A DNA stretch of 64,000 nt from contig OX940863.1 in NCBI GenBank assembly GCA_954871525.1, positions 26,920,001 through 26,984,000 on the forward strand, given 5' to 3'. Below are positions 47,221 to 59,495 of the stretch, in pieces; the stretch's first letter is position 1; every line of letters begins with the position of its first letter. A model generated the notes under the pieces. The model made no database searches and was not told the origin of the DNA. It saw only the letters and a program-made list of their open reading frames with translations. Position numbers and translations under genes: made by a program. The DNA comes from Parietaria judaica. Its lineage: Eukaryota > Streptophyta > Magnoliopsida > Rosales > Urticaceae.

Positions 47221-49795
47221 AGTTGCACGTCTACTTGTTACTTGCAAATATTCTTAACTATCAGAAGAAAAATTCATGTACGATCGCTTGACCTCGTAAG
47301 CCTCTTGCAGTCGAAAGGACGAGAAACAGCACTCAAGTGTAGCTCAACATATATGCAAAATTCTCAAAATATTCCTTGTCGGTCAAGCATCGTTTTCGAC
47401 AAATAAAGTTTCAGGACTCAATACAGAAGCTAAACTCTGAAAAAACCAAACTCAGCCGGCTGAGAGCTTCCGCGGTATGTGGTGAATTAAGGCAATTGTG
47501 GATACACATTTCCTTAAAAAAAAAAAAAAAAAAAAGGCGATTGTGGGTACACAGAGATCATCCATGAGTTATGAATATAAAGTCTAAAAAAAAGTCACTC
47601 TGAATTTAGGTCACTGTGGATACACAGATCGTCCTAAAAACCGTTACACACTGCTAGCTATAAATCAAAAATATCACAAAGACGCATTTCTTACGAGAGC
47701 AAGGCGAACACTCTCCTCCACAAGATGGTTGATGATAAGTTGAAGCATAGACATTAGAGAAAACAGACCAGCAAGAATTAAAAGCTTGAAACTCAATTAG
47801 GACACAACATTTTTTTGGTATTCTAGTTAGTAAAATTCCGTGTTATATAATTTACTCTCGCTCAGATTAATCAACCACAATGCTAGAGAAGATTGTTACA
47901 ATATAAATATTCAATATTAAATAAACATGACAAAGGCTCCTCTTAAAGTTTTCATACTGAACGACGTAACTCTTCTTCAGCTTCCGATTGATTAACATTG
48001 CAAGATCCCCTTGCAAGAATGTCTTGACCGATTCCTTTCAGCCTTCAAGTGCTTTAACGACGTCCACTTTCTCTCCCAAGGATTTTTTTCCCTAGTGTTA
48101 TTTAATGTACTGTGTGAAGAGATGCCTCAAAAATGAATAGTCAAAATTGATATGTATTCAAAATTTCAACCAACTTTTTTCTATATTGTCTTTTAGCTCC
48201 AACATCTATATTTCCAATAAGAGCAAGTTTGCTTTGAATTAGATGAACCAAAGGTTGAAATCGAAGTCCAAGTCAAATACCCAAAATGAAAGAACTTTCA
48301 CATCATTTATAAAAAAAAAATATAATGTTGGAACGGATCTTGGAACATAAAAATGACATACGATGAATTCACGGACTAAAATAATGAAGTCCAACAAGTA
48401 TGTTGGGCAAATTCACACCCCAACAATTTTATGCGAGTTCATATAAAGAGGATAGTCACAAGTTCGCAACTCACAACATCTATAAGTTGTGTTGAGATCA
48501 ATGTCTAAATATTTGGAAATCGAGAACCGCCCATGCACTGGTTAAATTTGTATAAGTATCTCAAGTGGTTACGATGTACTTACAGGGTTCTTGTAAAAAT
48601 CGATAACCAATTATGTTGACAATAATTTACTAGTATAATCGATATCGATAAGTAAGCCGATGAAATTTTCGTAAAGTACTAGTATTTATAAATATTTCTA
48701 TATAATCATTTAATCAATTTTCTCAATGAGAAATTTAGTTTTACAAAATAAAGGTTTAATGAGCCAAATGCCTATTTTGATCAAACCTTGTAAAAAAAAA
48801 TATGTTCAAATCTATAAATAGTAATTAAAATCATCAATTAATTAAGTTGTGGACAATATACCCCTCTTAATTTATTTAGGTTTAGAATTTCTTTATTACT
48901 AATTGCTATATTTTATTTTCGATTTTGATTAGGTAATAATCAATTTCGAATTTCTTAATTATTTGTTTCTTAACTGTAGCTTAAAAATAACTAATTAATG
49001 TAAAAAAAATTCCATAAAATGTGGATAATTCATCCTAATTATAGGATTATTCTAAATAATTTTTTAATTAAACATGGATTAAAACTGTTAAATAAAATCT
49101 CGAAAAACAAATCCATATTGTTCTTGAGTTTTTAGATGTAACATTTCGTAGTGGTAAATGTAATTACGAAATAGTAATAATAGTTTAAAAAGGATAGTGG
49201 AACGCCACTACAATCCAAAGTAAAAGCCGGTCGCATCAGCGAAGGAAGCTTGGTCCTAAGGATAGTAGGACCAAACACCCAAGTGCGGTGAGCAGGCGTT
49301 TTCGGCCCCACGTGGGAAGGACCGTACTGTATCCCCCAAGTCACACCCATTGAACGTCCAACATCTGAAGCAAGACCACCAGTAGTAACTCCTATGTGAT
49401 GCGTTTTTGTAAGGCACGAAATTAGCCCCGACTGCCTATATATGTAACGCTTCTTTTGATAAATGAATGACGCTCGATGAAGCTCTTTTGTGCATCTACT
49501 TTGATTTTAATAAATTATTTAAGCTACTTTTTAGATGCGCGAGCATTTAAATACTCATGCGAATTTTTGAATTTTTATTTAGAAAACTTTCAAAACCAAG
49601 TTTTAACAATGATTTGTTACGGAACAATGACACGTTGACCCTTGACATTTTAATCTATAAGATTTTTCACAATCTTGACCAGATTTTGTAAAAACTAGGG
49701 GTTGATATATTAACTTATAACAAATTAATAATTAAGACGCTAAACCAGCAAAGTTCAGAATATATACATATATATATAATAACATTAATAAAAAT
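47221..49795. other. Long stretch without a recognised gene
   Basis: Mostly AT-rich. 47376-47480 reads like coding sequence (QDSIQKLNSEKTKLSRLRAS) and could be an exon relic, but nothing joins to it. 49120-49500 is less AT-rich, has a TATA-like CTATATATG at about 49436 and may be a relic of a retroelement promoter; I cannot assign it. Confidence 0.4.
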
Positions 49796-49800
49796 AAAAT

Positions 49801-50180
49801 AGGAAACACCTCAGGCGCAAAATTCGGAAAATAAAACGCTGAAGCGCGAATTCCGATAAAACACAAAAACAATATGCTTAGGCGCGAAATTCGGAAAATA
49901 AGACGCTAAGGCTCAAACTCCGAAAAAAATACAAAGAGAATAATAAGACACCCAGAGCAAAATTTGAAATGTAAGACGCTAAGGTGCAAAATCCAAAAAA
50001 AAAATACAAAGAGAATAATAAGACGCCCAAGTGCAAAATTTGAAAAGTAAGACGCTAAGGCGCAAAATCCGATAAATTACAAAATAAAGATAGGACGTTA
50101 GGCGCGATAGTTGGAAAATAAGCTGTTAAGGCGCAAAACCAAAAAAAAAAAAAAAAAACACTAAGGCATACAATCCGACC
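49801..50180. repeat. Tandem array, five units of about 66-76 bp
   Basis: Units share TAAGACGCTAAGGCGCAAA-like cores followed by AATACAAAGAGAATAA. They have drifted from each other much more than the array in the young Ty3 element. Confidence 0.8.
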
Positions 50181-50429
50181 AGAGACTGGGATTTCGAAAG
50201 GCTAAATAATCGAACCAATAAGCAGTCATACTACATAGACATACATAAATAAGTAACACCAGAAAGAGCTCTAAAGTCAACAAGCCTTGTATTTCGATTC
50301 AGATTTCGTAGAAAGTATGTACAAAAGAAGCGCTACTAAGGACGCACAAAAACCAAGCTACAGATAGCGGGATATAGACTAAGCGGAAATTCAAAGAAAT
50401 ACAAACATCTCTAAGTAATACACCATAAG

Positions 50430-51600
50430 AGGACCAGATCAGAAACCATCATCGAAGAAAATATCTCTGTCGTCAGCCTCGACTGAGCCGCTAAGATCAA
50501 GACGATCATCGCCATCATATATAATAATGTCAAGAACCATCAAAGGATAATTAGGAAGGGATGCCTCGACGTCAGGAACAAAACCAGCAATGGGGAGAAA
50601 GGCTCTAGCATCAGAGGTTGCGCCATCGCCAAAGAGAAGCGCGGGGCCCGGGGTCATGGCTGCTCGAAGATGGGTGATCTCAGCATCTCTCGCCACCACG
50701 CGTGACTCCAATAAAGAAATATGTACCTGGCGGTCTATCAACTGGGAACCAAACGCATCAGCGCCACGTGTCGACTAACCATCCAGAAGAGAAAAATGCA
50801 ACCCGAGCTCAGCAACCCAACGAGTGGTCTGAAGCAAATCCGAAGCCTATTCCCCGCAACGTCACTCTGGGTCCTGCTGCATTTGACGACACTGGTACAT
50901 CAACCATGTCGCCTCCTCGACCTTAGATCGGGCTGCATCGAGAGCAGTCTGCGCCTCACAAACCTTATGCTCGATTCGATCAGCCCGATCAAGGAAAAGG
51001 TCTCAAGCCACACGAACTCTTCTCAAATCCCGCTCTAGCCCATGCAGGATCGGCGGTAGCGCGCTGCGACTAGTTAAAATTCGCAAGAGAGATGAGCACC
51101 TGCACAAGCAAGAAAAATATAACAAGATTTCCATAAAACACAATATTGTAGAACAATGAAAAGAGAAGATGAGACGTACTATACGAGTATAAGCGAATGT
51201 GCATCCACCGCACGGATGGGGCTCTTCGCAGAAATGATCTCATGCTCCCGCGCACGCGCCTGTCCCATGATGGAAAGGCAATACTGCTCTAAGGTCTCAG
51301 CCTCACCGGACACTGAGGGGTCTTCAACGCTCCCACCGCGCGCCGGGTGTCGTTGAAGGCACAACATCATAAGATCAGCGACTCGAGCGGACATTGTGAC
51401 CACACAGGGGTAACGGATCTGGTGCTAGGACACTCAGGGATGCAGCCGCGGGCGGTGACACGACGGGCCCGTCAACATCAGAGAATCACTAGGCGAGTCT
51501 GGAAACTTCTTCTTCGACCGCTATGGCACTCGTGGTGGAAGGGTTGTCTTTAGGGCGCGTCCCTCTGAAGCAGCTCCAGATCTGGCCACCGACGAAGTCG
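50430..51600 (-). pseudogene. Opposite-strand region of the truncated Ty3, 3' part
   Basis: Minus-strand pieces at 50741-50439 (LLESRVVARDAEITHLRAAM, coiled-coil-like, then an acidic tail ending DDRDIFFDDGF) and 51403-51179 (QYCLSIMGQARAREHE) look like the coiled-coil and acidic end of the opposite-strand protein seen at 15146-18335. Assignment rests on position and composition, not on a strong match. Confidence 0.45.
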
Positions 51601-52067
51601 GCCCCTTACGTGAAACTCCGCTGCCAAATGTTATACCAGAATGAAATAGTTAGATATGAATTCACAAATGCATTCCTGTGAAAGAATAGCGATAGCCGCC
51701 GAATAGCTAAAATATATAAAGGAGAAAGACCGCCTAACCCTACCATCGGAAACACCTGGCCCCCTAAAAGGCCACGAAGGGACATATGAGGGTGACAGAG
51801 AAGTCGAAGGAAAATCCAGAGGAGTCCCAGGACCCTGACAAAAGTACCACCTGGCCTGAATCCTCTCACCTCGCTATTGATAAGTGGCGAAAACCGCAGC
51901 CTGCGTGGTCTGTTTCTTAAAGAATTTAAAAAACTTTGAGTGAACTATATTTTGTAGCCTGACGATCGTTACGGTAGGGAACCTCCCCAAAAGACTCCGC
52001 GGGTACCCAAACTCAGCGCGAGCGCTAATCGTGGTGCACATCCGGGCGTAAATACCGAAGCTTCAGA

Positions 52068-53010
52068 TCATACATCAATCCAGGACATCCATGTTATCAA
52101 TGTTTGCGGACGAATCGTGAATAACCGTTGAAACTCACTCAAAGTCAAGTCCTGCCCGTGCTCTTCACACCATATCGCGTGACACGCTGCATCATATCGA
52201 TACATCGCTAGACTCAGCTGGAATGGATGAATACCTAATATGTTCACCAGCTCCCGCAAAACCAGTCGAATTGGAAAACTCAACCAATACTGCAGGCTCT
52301 CTAAATGTATCGCGATCATCCCGAACCGAGGATCGCCGAGCAGCTCTCTCGCTTAGGGGATGGAAACTCTCGGCACCACCCGAACTGGTCCTAACCCGCT
52401 TGGTCAACGATCGGACGAGGTCGATCCGCTCAATTAGAGCTCGGACATAACTCGTTCTCCGATTGAGGCTCGGACGTGAACCATCTGCACGATCATCTCC
52501 TGAGCGTGTAACTGCAAATTGCTGCGCGAGTCGAATTCCAATAAAAAAGAATTGGGACTCACACCCGCTGCCGCGCTAACTAACAAAGAGTCTAATCTCA
52601 ACAATTCCAAAGAAATTCTCACGTCGGCCATCTTGAACTCAGCGAGATTAGCGTCATCGGCTCCGAGGTAGATTTGCACACGAAGCCAAAACATCATGCC
52701 TTGAACCCGACGACGCCAAAGACTTCGATGCCGACTCGGAAAGGGCGGGTACCGGTGCTCAAATGCAAGAGACCCACAACAACCCGATCAAGCACGAACT
52801 TTGCCATGATTTCCCCTTCGCTAGAGTAGTCGTTCTCAGTTTCAATCATCGATTGGCGACCTGATACTGCCGCCAATATCACCGCGTGTTCGGAATCCCC
52901 CTTCGAAGGCTTCTCGACACAAAAATCCATGCTGCTGCCAAGAGTTGTTCCGGTTAAAAGGGCCGCCACGGGCCACCGCTGATAGATGAGAACCTCCAGT
53001 TGAGTCAACC
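52068..53010 (-). pseudogene. Transposase_28-like region, copy A
   Basis: Minus-strand reading from about 52319 gives MIAIHLESLQYWLSFPIR, LGIHPFQLSLAMYRY and LTLSEFQRLFTI. The pattern parallels GYITLYEHFFRSVELHLPL, SPNSLRLLV and LTLEDLMRLF of the intact protein at 15146. Further upstream 53008-52694 is another short piece. Frames change repeatedly. Confidence 0.5.
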
Positions 53011-53442
53011 AGCCTCGTGTGCACGCCTCCCCTTACGAGCGACGAACGGCAACGGGGACCCCACAAAACCCAGATCTGTGGCCCAAGTTCCCTCACACGT
53101 TTCTACTGCTAAGGACGGGTCTGAAGATCCTCCAGCCACTCTCACGCGCTACACGACGTCACTGGAAAACCCCTGGTTGCGTCCTACTTTGCTAAATGAG
53201 CTCGGGATTCGTGGGTCTCTGACACGCCCCTGAATTTGCGCGTGACTTTCCACGACTTCACCATTGCCTTAGAAGTTCGTTGCTAAGCTCGTATCCACGA
53301 TTCGCGCCGATCGTTGGTCGTCAGAGTGAGAAGTCGGCAACGGCAGCAAGGTAGGAAAGAAAGAGAAAAGGGTTTTAGGTGCTTGAAGAGATATAAAACG
53401 ATGAAAAATTGGTCGGGGAGGAAATTAATTTTTCTAGCAAAT

Positions 53443-54165
53443 TCATCTTAATGCAAAAGTATTCAACATCCTCGTTGGGCCCACAATCGGTGCTAGAATA
53501 AAAGGATTCCATGTGGACCAATGACAGCTCTTGAAAAACACAATGAATTTTAAAGAGAAATAAATGGAAGATAACGACATATATGCTTTAAAGACGTACC
53601 ATGAGGAAAGAAACAAAGTGTTTTCTTGAAATGAAGATGTCTCCAAACTAAAAAATGAAGATGAAGAAAGGATAAATAAGCAGCGTTGGGCAACCTCCCT
53701 AAGCGACTCCACAGGTGCCCAAACCCAGCGTGAGCGCCAATCGTGGTGCATAGCCAAGCGCAAATCCCGAAGCGTCAGAGTCTTACGTCTATCCGGGAAA
53801 TGCATATTATCAGTGTTGTTATGCGGAAAAATTGTGAATAACCGCTGAAACTCACTCAAAGTAAACTACCGCCCGGTCTCCTCATACCATACCGCGTAAC
53901 ATGTCGCACCAGATTGATACACCACTAGACTAAGCTGGAATGGATAAAAACCTAATAAGGTCATCAGCTCTCGAAAAACGATCGAATTGGAAATCCCAAC
54001 CCATACTGCAGGCTCTCCAAATGTATCGCGATCATCCCGGGCTGAGGATCGCAGGGCAGCTCTCCCACCCAGGGGATGGAAACTCCCGACACGGAACCTA
54101 ATTTAGATATCTCACAGAATTTCATGAATAACCAGAGATCGGGGGTGCTCTTTACTTTCAAGTCA
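53443..54165 (-). pseudogene. Transposase_28-like region, copy B
   Basis: 54161-53964 reads MIAIHLESLQYGLGFPIR and then stops; the reading resumes in 53859-53443 with SEFQRLFTI and LRLAMHHDWRSRWVWAP. Same pattern as copy A and more complete at the C-terminal side. Not functional. Confidence 0.5.
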
Positions 54166-55545
54166 AAAAAGTTTGTTGGTGCTGTGGATTGGGAAGCGAC
54201 ATCCTGAACTGAACGAAGAGGGTCCCCGTTCTGACTCGCCTTGTCAACGATCGGACGGGGTTGATCAGCTCGATCGTAGCTCGGACATGACTCGTCCCAC
54301 CGATCAAGGCTATGACAATATCCTTCCGAAAAATTGCCTTATTTACGTGTACCTGCAAAGTCGCTCCGTGACTCGAATTCCAATCCTAAAGTAGGGGTCT
54401 CACACCCGCTCCCGCGCTAACGAACGGAGAGCCTAATCTTAACGATTCCAAAGAAATGCTCACCTCGACTGGCCTCGATTCCGAGGTTAGATTAACACGT
54501 GAACCCAAAATACCATGCCTTGAACCCGATGACGCCAAAGACTCTGATGCCGACTCGGAATCGTTGCCGCTTCCGCTCGGGCGAGTATCGTTGCTCAATT
54601 TCAAGAGACCCATTTTCACCGGATCAAGCATGGCCTCTGGCACGATTTCCTTTTTGCTAGAGCGATCGTTCCCGGTTTCAATCATCGAGTGGCGACCCAA
54701 TGTCGCCGTCAACATCACCGCCCGTCTAGGATCCCCCCCCCCCCCCGAAGGCTTTTCGACATCAAAACCATGTTGCTGCCAAGAGCTGTTCTGGCCAAAA
54801 CGTCGCCATGCGCCACCGCGAATGAATGAGAACCTCCAGTTGAGTCGACCAGCCCCGTGTGTGCGCCTCCCCGCAGTGACTCCCTCTCACGAGCGACGAA
54901 TGGCGACGGGGACTACACCAAACCCTAATCCGCGACCAATGCTCCCTCATGCATTTCCACCGACAGGGACGGCTCCGACGATCCTCCGTCCACCCTATCG
55001 TGCTCCACAACGTCGCCGGAAAATACCTAGTTACGTTTTAGTTCGCTTGAGGAGCTCAGGATTCTTGGGTCTTCAGCACGCCTAAGACTTCGCGAGTGAC
55101 TCCGCATGACCTGCCATTGCCCTGGAAATTTGTTGTTGAGCTCATCTCCACCATTCACTCCAATCGGTGGTCGTCGGACTGAGAGGTCAGTAATGGTAGC
55201 AAGAAAGGAAAGTGAGAGCAAGGGTTTTGAGTGTTTGAAGAAAGAAAAAACAATGAAAAATTGGTCGATGAGGAAATTAATTATTTTATAAATTCCATAT
55301 CAATGCAAAAGTCATTAAAATCCTCATTGGCCCAAAATCGGTGCTAGAATCGAAAGATTCCATGTGGACCAAGGAGAGCTCTTGAAGAACAGAAGATGAT
55401 GAATAGTAACGAGAAATAAATGCATGATGACGACATAAATGCTTGAAAGATGTACCTTGAAGAGACAAACGAAGTGTTGTCTTGAAATTGAGACATCTCC
55501 AAAGTGGAAATTGAAGACGAAGAAATGATAAATAGGTACGTTAAA

Positions 55546-55840
55546 GAATTAAAATCGCCCAAGAAGTCAAAATTAAAACTTTTTGGATGATTTTGATAAA
55601 ATAAAACGTCTAGTCATGACGAATTAAAATCGCCCAAGAAGTCAAAATTAAAACTTTTGGGTGGTTTTAGTAAAATAAAAAGTCTCAAAGCAACAAATTA
55701 AAATCGCCCAAGAAATCAAAATTGAAACATTTGGGTGGTTTTAATAATATAAACAAAAAATGACGAATTATAATCGCACGGGAAATCAAATTTAAAAAAA
55801 TTTGATGGTTTTAATGAAATAAGAAATTCTCGGTGTGACG
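55546..55840. repeat. Four tandem units of about 74 bp
   Basis: Starts at 55546, 55621, 55695 and 55765, each beginning with a GAATTAAAATCGCCCAAG-like word. They sit directly left of the purine tract (55899-55908) of the truncated Ty3 LTR. Confidence 0.85.
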
Positions 55841-55908
55841 AAATAAATTGCTAGAAGGCAAACAAAGTTTCTCGAAAAAAATTTCCAAGAAACTGAGGGG
55901 CTAATGTT

Positions 55909-56872
55909 ATGCGTATTTTTTGAACAAATAAAACGTGAAGGCCCAACCCAAAAATTCGCTATGCATAAAGCCCAAAACAAGCAGGCCCAAACAAAAGTCA
56001 ACGGCCTGACAAAAAAGGCAACCGAAAAAGTCAACCGAAAAAATGTTAACGGCTTGACCCAATAAGTAAATGGTCAACATAAGTCAACCAAATAGTTAAT
56101 AGCCCGACTCAAAAATTCAATGGGGGGAAAGACAGCAAGAGTCAACTGAAAAAGTCAACGGCTCGACCCGAAAGGTCAATCAGAAAAGTCAACTCGTACT
56201 CGTTCGGTACAGGTCGACTCGTCCCGGCTTAAAAAACATGCATTCGGGGAGCACCCAGAAACCAAAAACATGCCTTCAGGGCGCGCCAAAGGCATGAAAT
56301 TGGACTCCTCATCCTCTATAAACATGAGGACACCCCCGCTACATTCGGCAGGCCATTCCCGAGCTGAAAAAATCTCTTTTTTTATTTCTCACTTCCCGAC
56401 ACCTAAAAATCTCAACTAATGTTGAGCGTCGGGGCGAGCGACGGAGGTCCCACCTCCGCCCTTTTTATAGAAGTTCATGTTTCTTTCTCTTTTTTTTTAG
56501 GTTCAAGGATTTAGGCGAACTTCACAGAGACCACTTTCGATCCACAAAAGACGAAGAAGCGAACACTCAGCGTGTCAAAGTCTCCTTTTTTAAGTCTCTT
56601 TTTCCAAGTTCGAGGATTGAGGCGAACTTCCCAGAGATCACGTCCGATCTAAAAAAGACGAAGAAGCGAGCACATAGCGCGTCGAAGTCTCCTTTCGCAG
56701 TCTCTTTTTTCAAGTACGAAAATCAAAGCGAACTCCCCGGAGACCATTCCCAACCTAAAAAAAAACGAAAGAGCAAGCACTTAACACGTTGTGGTCATTG
56801 TACTATATTGGGCCCGGCCCATAAAAGGCTCGTGGGGCAAGTTTTACGTTAATCTAATTTCAGGTATTAACA
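55909..56872 (+). repeat. 3' LTR of the truncated Ty3 element
   Basis: Starts TGTTATGCG after GAGGGGCTAA and ends GGTATTAACA. TATA box TATAAA at 56317-56322. The upstream part (55996-56192) holds nine TTGACY (W-box) cores. Downstream, three units of about 105 bp repeat (56486-56800; shared AGACGAAGAAGCGA). Confidence 0.75.
55996..56192. promoter_or_regulatory. W-box cluster in the LTR
   Basis: TTGAC(C/T) occurs nine times: on the minus strand at about 55996, 56029, 56072, 56082, 56140, 56152, 56174 and 56187, and on the plus strand at 56054. WRKY transcription factors bind this core. The cluster lies 125-320 bp upstream of the LTR TATA box. Confidence 0.65.
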
Positions 56873-59112
56873 TAATTCATACTTTTAGATTTCAAAACCG
56901 TATTGATAAAAGACACTAATTATGTCACACCTCTTAACGAGTTTGATTAGTGTAAATGTGAATTAGAAAAAATCTACCTATTCAATAAGATGTCATTGGC
57001 TAGAAAAAAGAAGGAAAAAAAAAGTCCATGTAGCAAGAAGATAAAAGAGTCATTAGGAAGCCTATAATTAGTCCTTTTGGGGCTTAGGCTATTACTCTTG
57101 AGCCTGTTATAATTTTCAAATTGCGACAAGTTATTGCAATATTTTTTAACAAGGAAAAAAAAAAGGTCTTCTGGCAGGGAAACAGCGAAATTTTGCGGGT
57201 TTCCAAACCTTGATAGAGATTACCCAAGGAGGACGAATTGTTTCGAGACTACCCCTTATTGTATAAAGTTGAGCTTTAATTTATGAGCTTAGAGTTATTA
57301 AATTTGTTTAATTGTATCAATCCAAAAATGAAAATGTTACTTATACACATAAACCAGTCAAATTGTCAAGATAATTTTCCATTTTCATGAATATAGTCCC
57401 TTGATTTGTTGTAGTCTCATCTTTTTTATTTATTACAATTATACCCACCAATAATCCTAATTGTTAGGATTATTAATATGAATGGCTAGATAAGTTGACG
57501 TCTTTGTCTTTTATATTCTACACCATCTTATCTAATTAAGAACAAATTCTATTTTCTGAGTCTTCGATAATATGTGTAGACGCTTCTACATTTGTATATA
57601 CTGCGCTGATTGTGCTCATAGTGTGTGTGTATATTTTGTCTCTGAATTTAATAGCTATGCTCTTCATTACTTACATACATATATATAGTCTCTTCCAAAT
57701 TTTATAACAAATTTAGGGCTAATTGAGTAAACATATTAGATCAGAAAGTAACCCCACTTAAACTAATATGAAATAGTAGCTGACACACTTATATCAAATT
57801 TAGACGCAATTAACAGTTTCGTACTCAAGTTTCATTTGTAAAAGCCGAAGTACCCAAGGTGCGTAAAAGTGTAGAGTGTGTTTTTGTCTCCATTATATTT
57901 GTACCGTTAGTTTATAATAACGTGTGATTGACTCTCATCAGTTAATAAGAGTAACAAAATGAAGATGGAAAACACAACTTATACATATTTATGTGAATTA
58001 AGTAACTTCGCTGCTAATTTTTCTTGAAGTTAAAAATACATTTAACACTACTAAAAGAAAGCAGTGGCCTAGCTGATGAGATCTCTTGCCAACTTTCCAA
58101 AGAGGTTTTTCAGCTTTAATCTTTAAAAGAAAGCAATTAATAACCATATAAATAAATAAGAATCTTCACAAGAATTGTTTGATGAATGATGAAGCTTGGC
58201 TTTTGGGACAATCCAATTTACAATCATTGTACTCATCTTTATAAAATATTGAAGTATTCAAACATTCTGCCTGACTCACCCGACAATTCACAATACAGCA
58301 GTGTTTGTATGGCTTGTCGAGGTGAAATTCGAAAACAGAAAATAAAATAAGTGTTATTGTTTCACTTTTGTGCTCAAATGAAAATGAGATTCTGTTTTTT
58401 ATCGTACCATTTTTAATATAAAAAATTAACTAAATATATTTATAATATAAAAAAAATACTCATTAGTAAAGTCGATTCTCGCACGGTTTATATTATAAAT
58501 GTTAAAATATAAAATTAAATATAAACTAGACACAATATCTTTTGTAACTCAGTTCGCAAAATTTAATGTTTAATAGTCTACTCTGGAGAACACTCGCTCA
58601 AATTAATCAACGACAACGTTTATAGAAGAATCACTACAAACGCAGCTATAGTCATGGGTAAGCTCTTTCGGTACTAAACCTATAGTTTATATTCTAGATA
58701 ATAGTTTTTCCTAACCGTAGCTGGTCGGGAGTCTCATTTTGGAAAGTAAAAAAAAATGAAAAGGACAACGATTTCAGTCTTTAACCCAACATTTTATTAA
58801 TTCGGTCATTAACACCACAGTCGGGGTACAATAGCTCTGAAGTCGGTAATTATCTCCGAGGATGTTATCTCTTACTTCAACGATTTTAACTCAGATGTCG
58901 ACTTCGGAGATTTCTATCATGTCCAAACTCGGAGATACAGTTAAGCCCGTCCCCGAACTTGGTGTTATACTTAGCGCCGACCTCGGAGATCAATTGCTCT
59001 CTGATTTCGGATATTCAACCCATCCCTGACCACGGAGTTAGCCCCATCTTCGAAGTCCCCTATATTTTATGTCTTTTAAGCACCTTTTTTTTTTGTCTAT
59101 ATTGATATTCTT
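56873..59112. other. Long stretch without a recognised gene
   Basis: AT-rich to about 58770. 58780-59090 is less AT-rich and repeats CGGAGAT words, without an open frame I can recognise. Confidence 0.45.
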
Positions 59113-59495
59113 ATGAGAGAGTTTCGTTGTGACGGGCATTGGAGCCAACGTTTCGGAGAGTTGACTTACACGTCCCCGAAGAAGGAGTTAATCGTTGTAA
59201 TGAAGCACGTTAAGTACGACGTCCTCATTGACACGATGTACGGGTGTATATTGGTCAGCCACGCCCTTTACGACTTAAAACTCGAGGCGAAGTACAGGAC
59301 TCGAGGCTGACTCGATACTCTTTTTTGTTGGACAATGACCGGCACATTGCCAATTTCATGCACTACCCGTCGCAGATGGATTTCATAGATCGCATACCAC
59401 GTGCGTTGAAACAACAGAATTTGAATTTTGTACTACAAAATCGTTTTAAGAACATGAAATTGGTTTTTGAAGTGAATAGTTGCGAAACGGGATAG
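59113..59495 (+). pseudogene. Possible MuDR transposase N-terminal remnant
   Basis: Two overlapping frames (59113-59310 and 59244-59495) read as one sequence with a shift near 59300: CDGHWSQRFGELTY, YDLKLEAKYRTRG, then FLLDNDRHIANFMHYPSQ. The layout resembles the N-terminal region of plant MuDR-type transposases. No catalytic part or terminal repeats seen. The assignment is tentative. Confidence 0.4.

Larger units (their letters stand above)
51956..55545 (-). repeat. Tandem duplication of the 5' half of the opposite-strand region
   Basis: Copy A (about 51956-53690) and copy B (about 53691-55545) align along their length with many substitutions and indels. Shared blocks include GAATAACCG, CTGCAGGCTCTC and GAGAACCTCCAGTTGAGTC. 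They lie head to tail and are directly adjacent. Confidence 0.85.
49796..56872 (+). mobile_element. Truncated Ty3 element (3' part) with decayed opposite-strand region
   Basis: Plus-orientation 3' LTR at 55909-56872, purine tract to its left, then leftwards the decayed minus-strand reading region (about 50430-55200) and a tandem array (49801-50180). This is the same order as in the young Ty3 element at 13882-26689. No gag or pol remains and the 5' LTR is missing, so only the 3' part survives. Stops and frameshifts throughout. Confidence 0.7.

Noticed and set aside
47376..47567. Possible exon (QDSIQKLNSEKTKLSRLRAS)
   Set aside because: No neighbouring exon, start or recognisable domain; too short to call.
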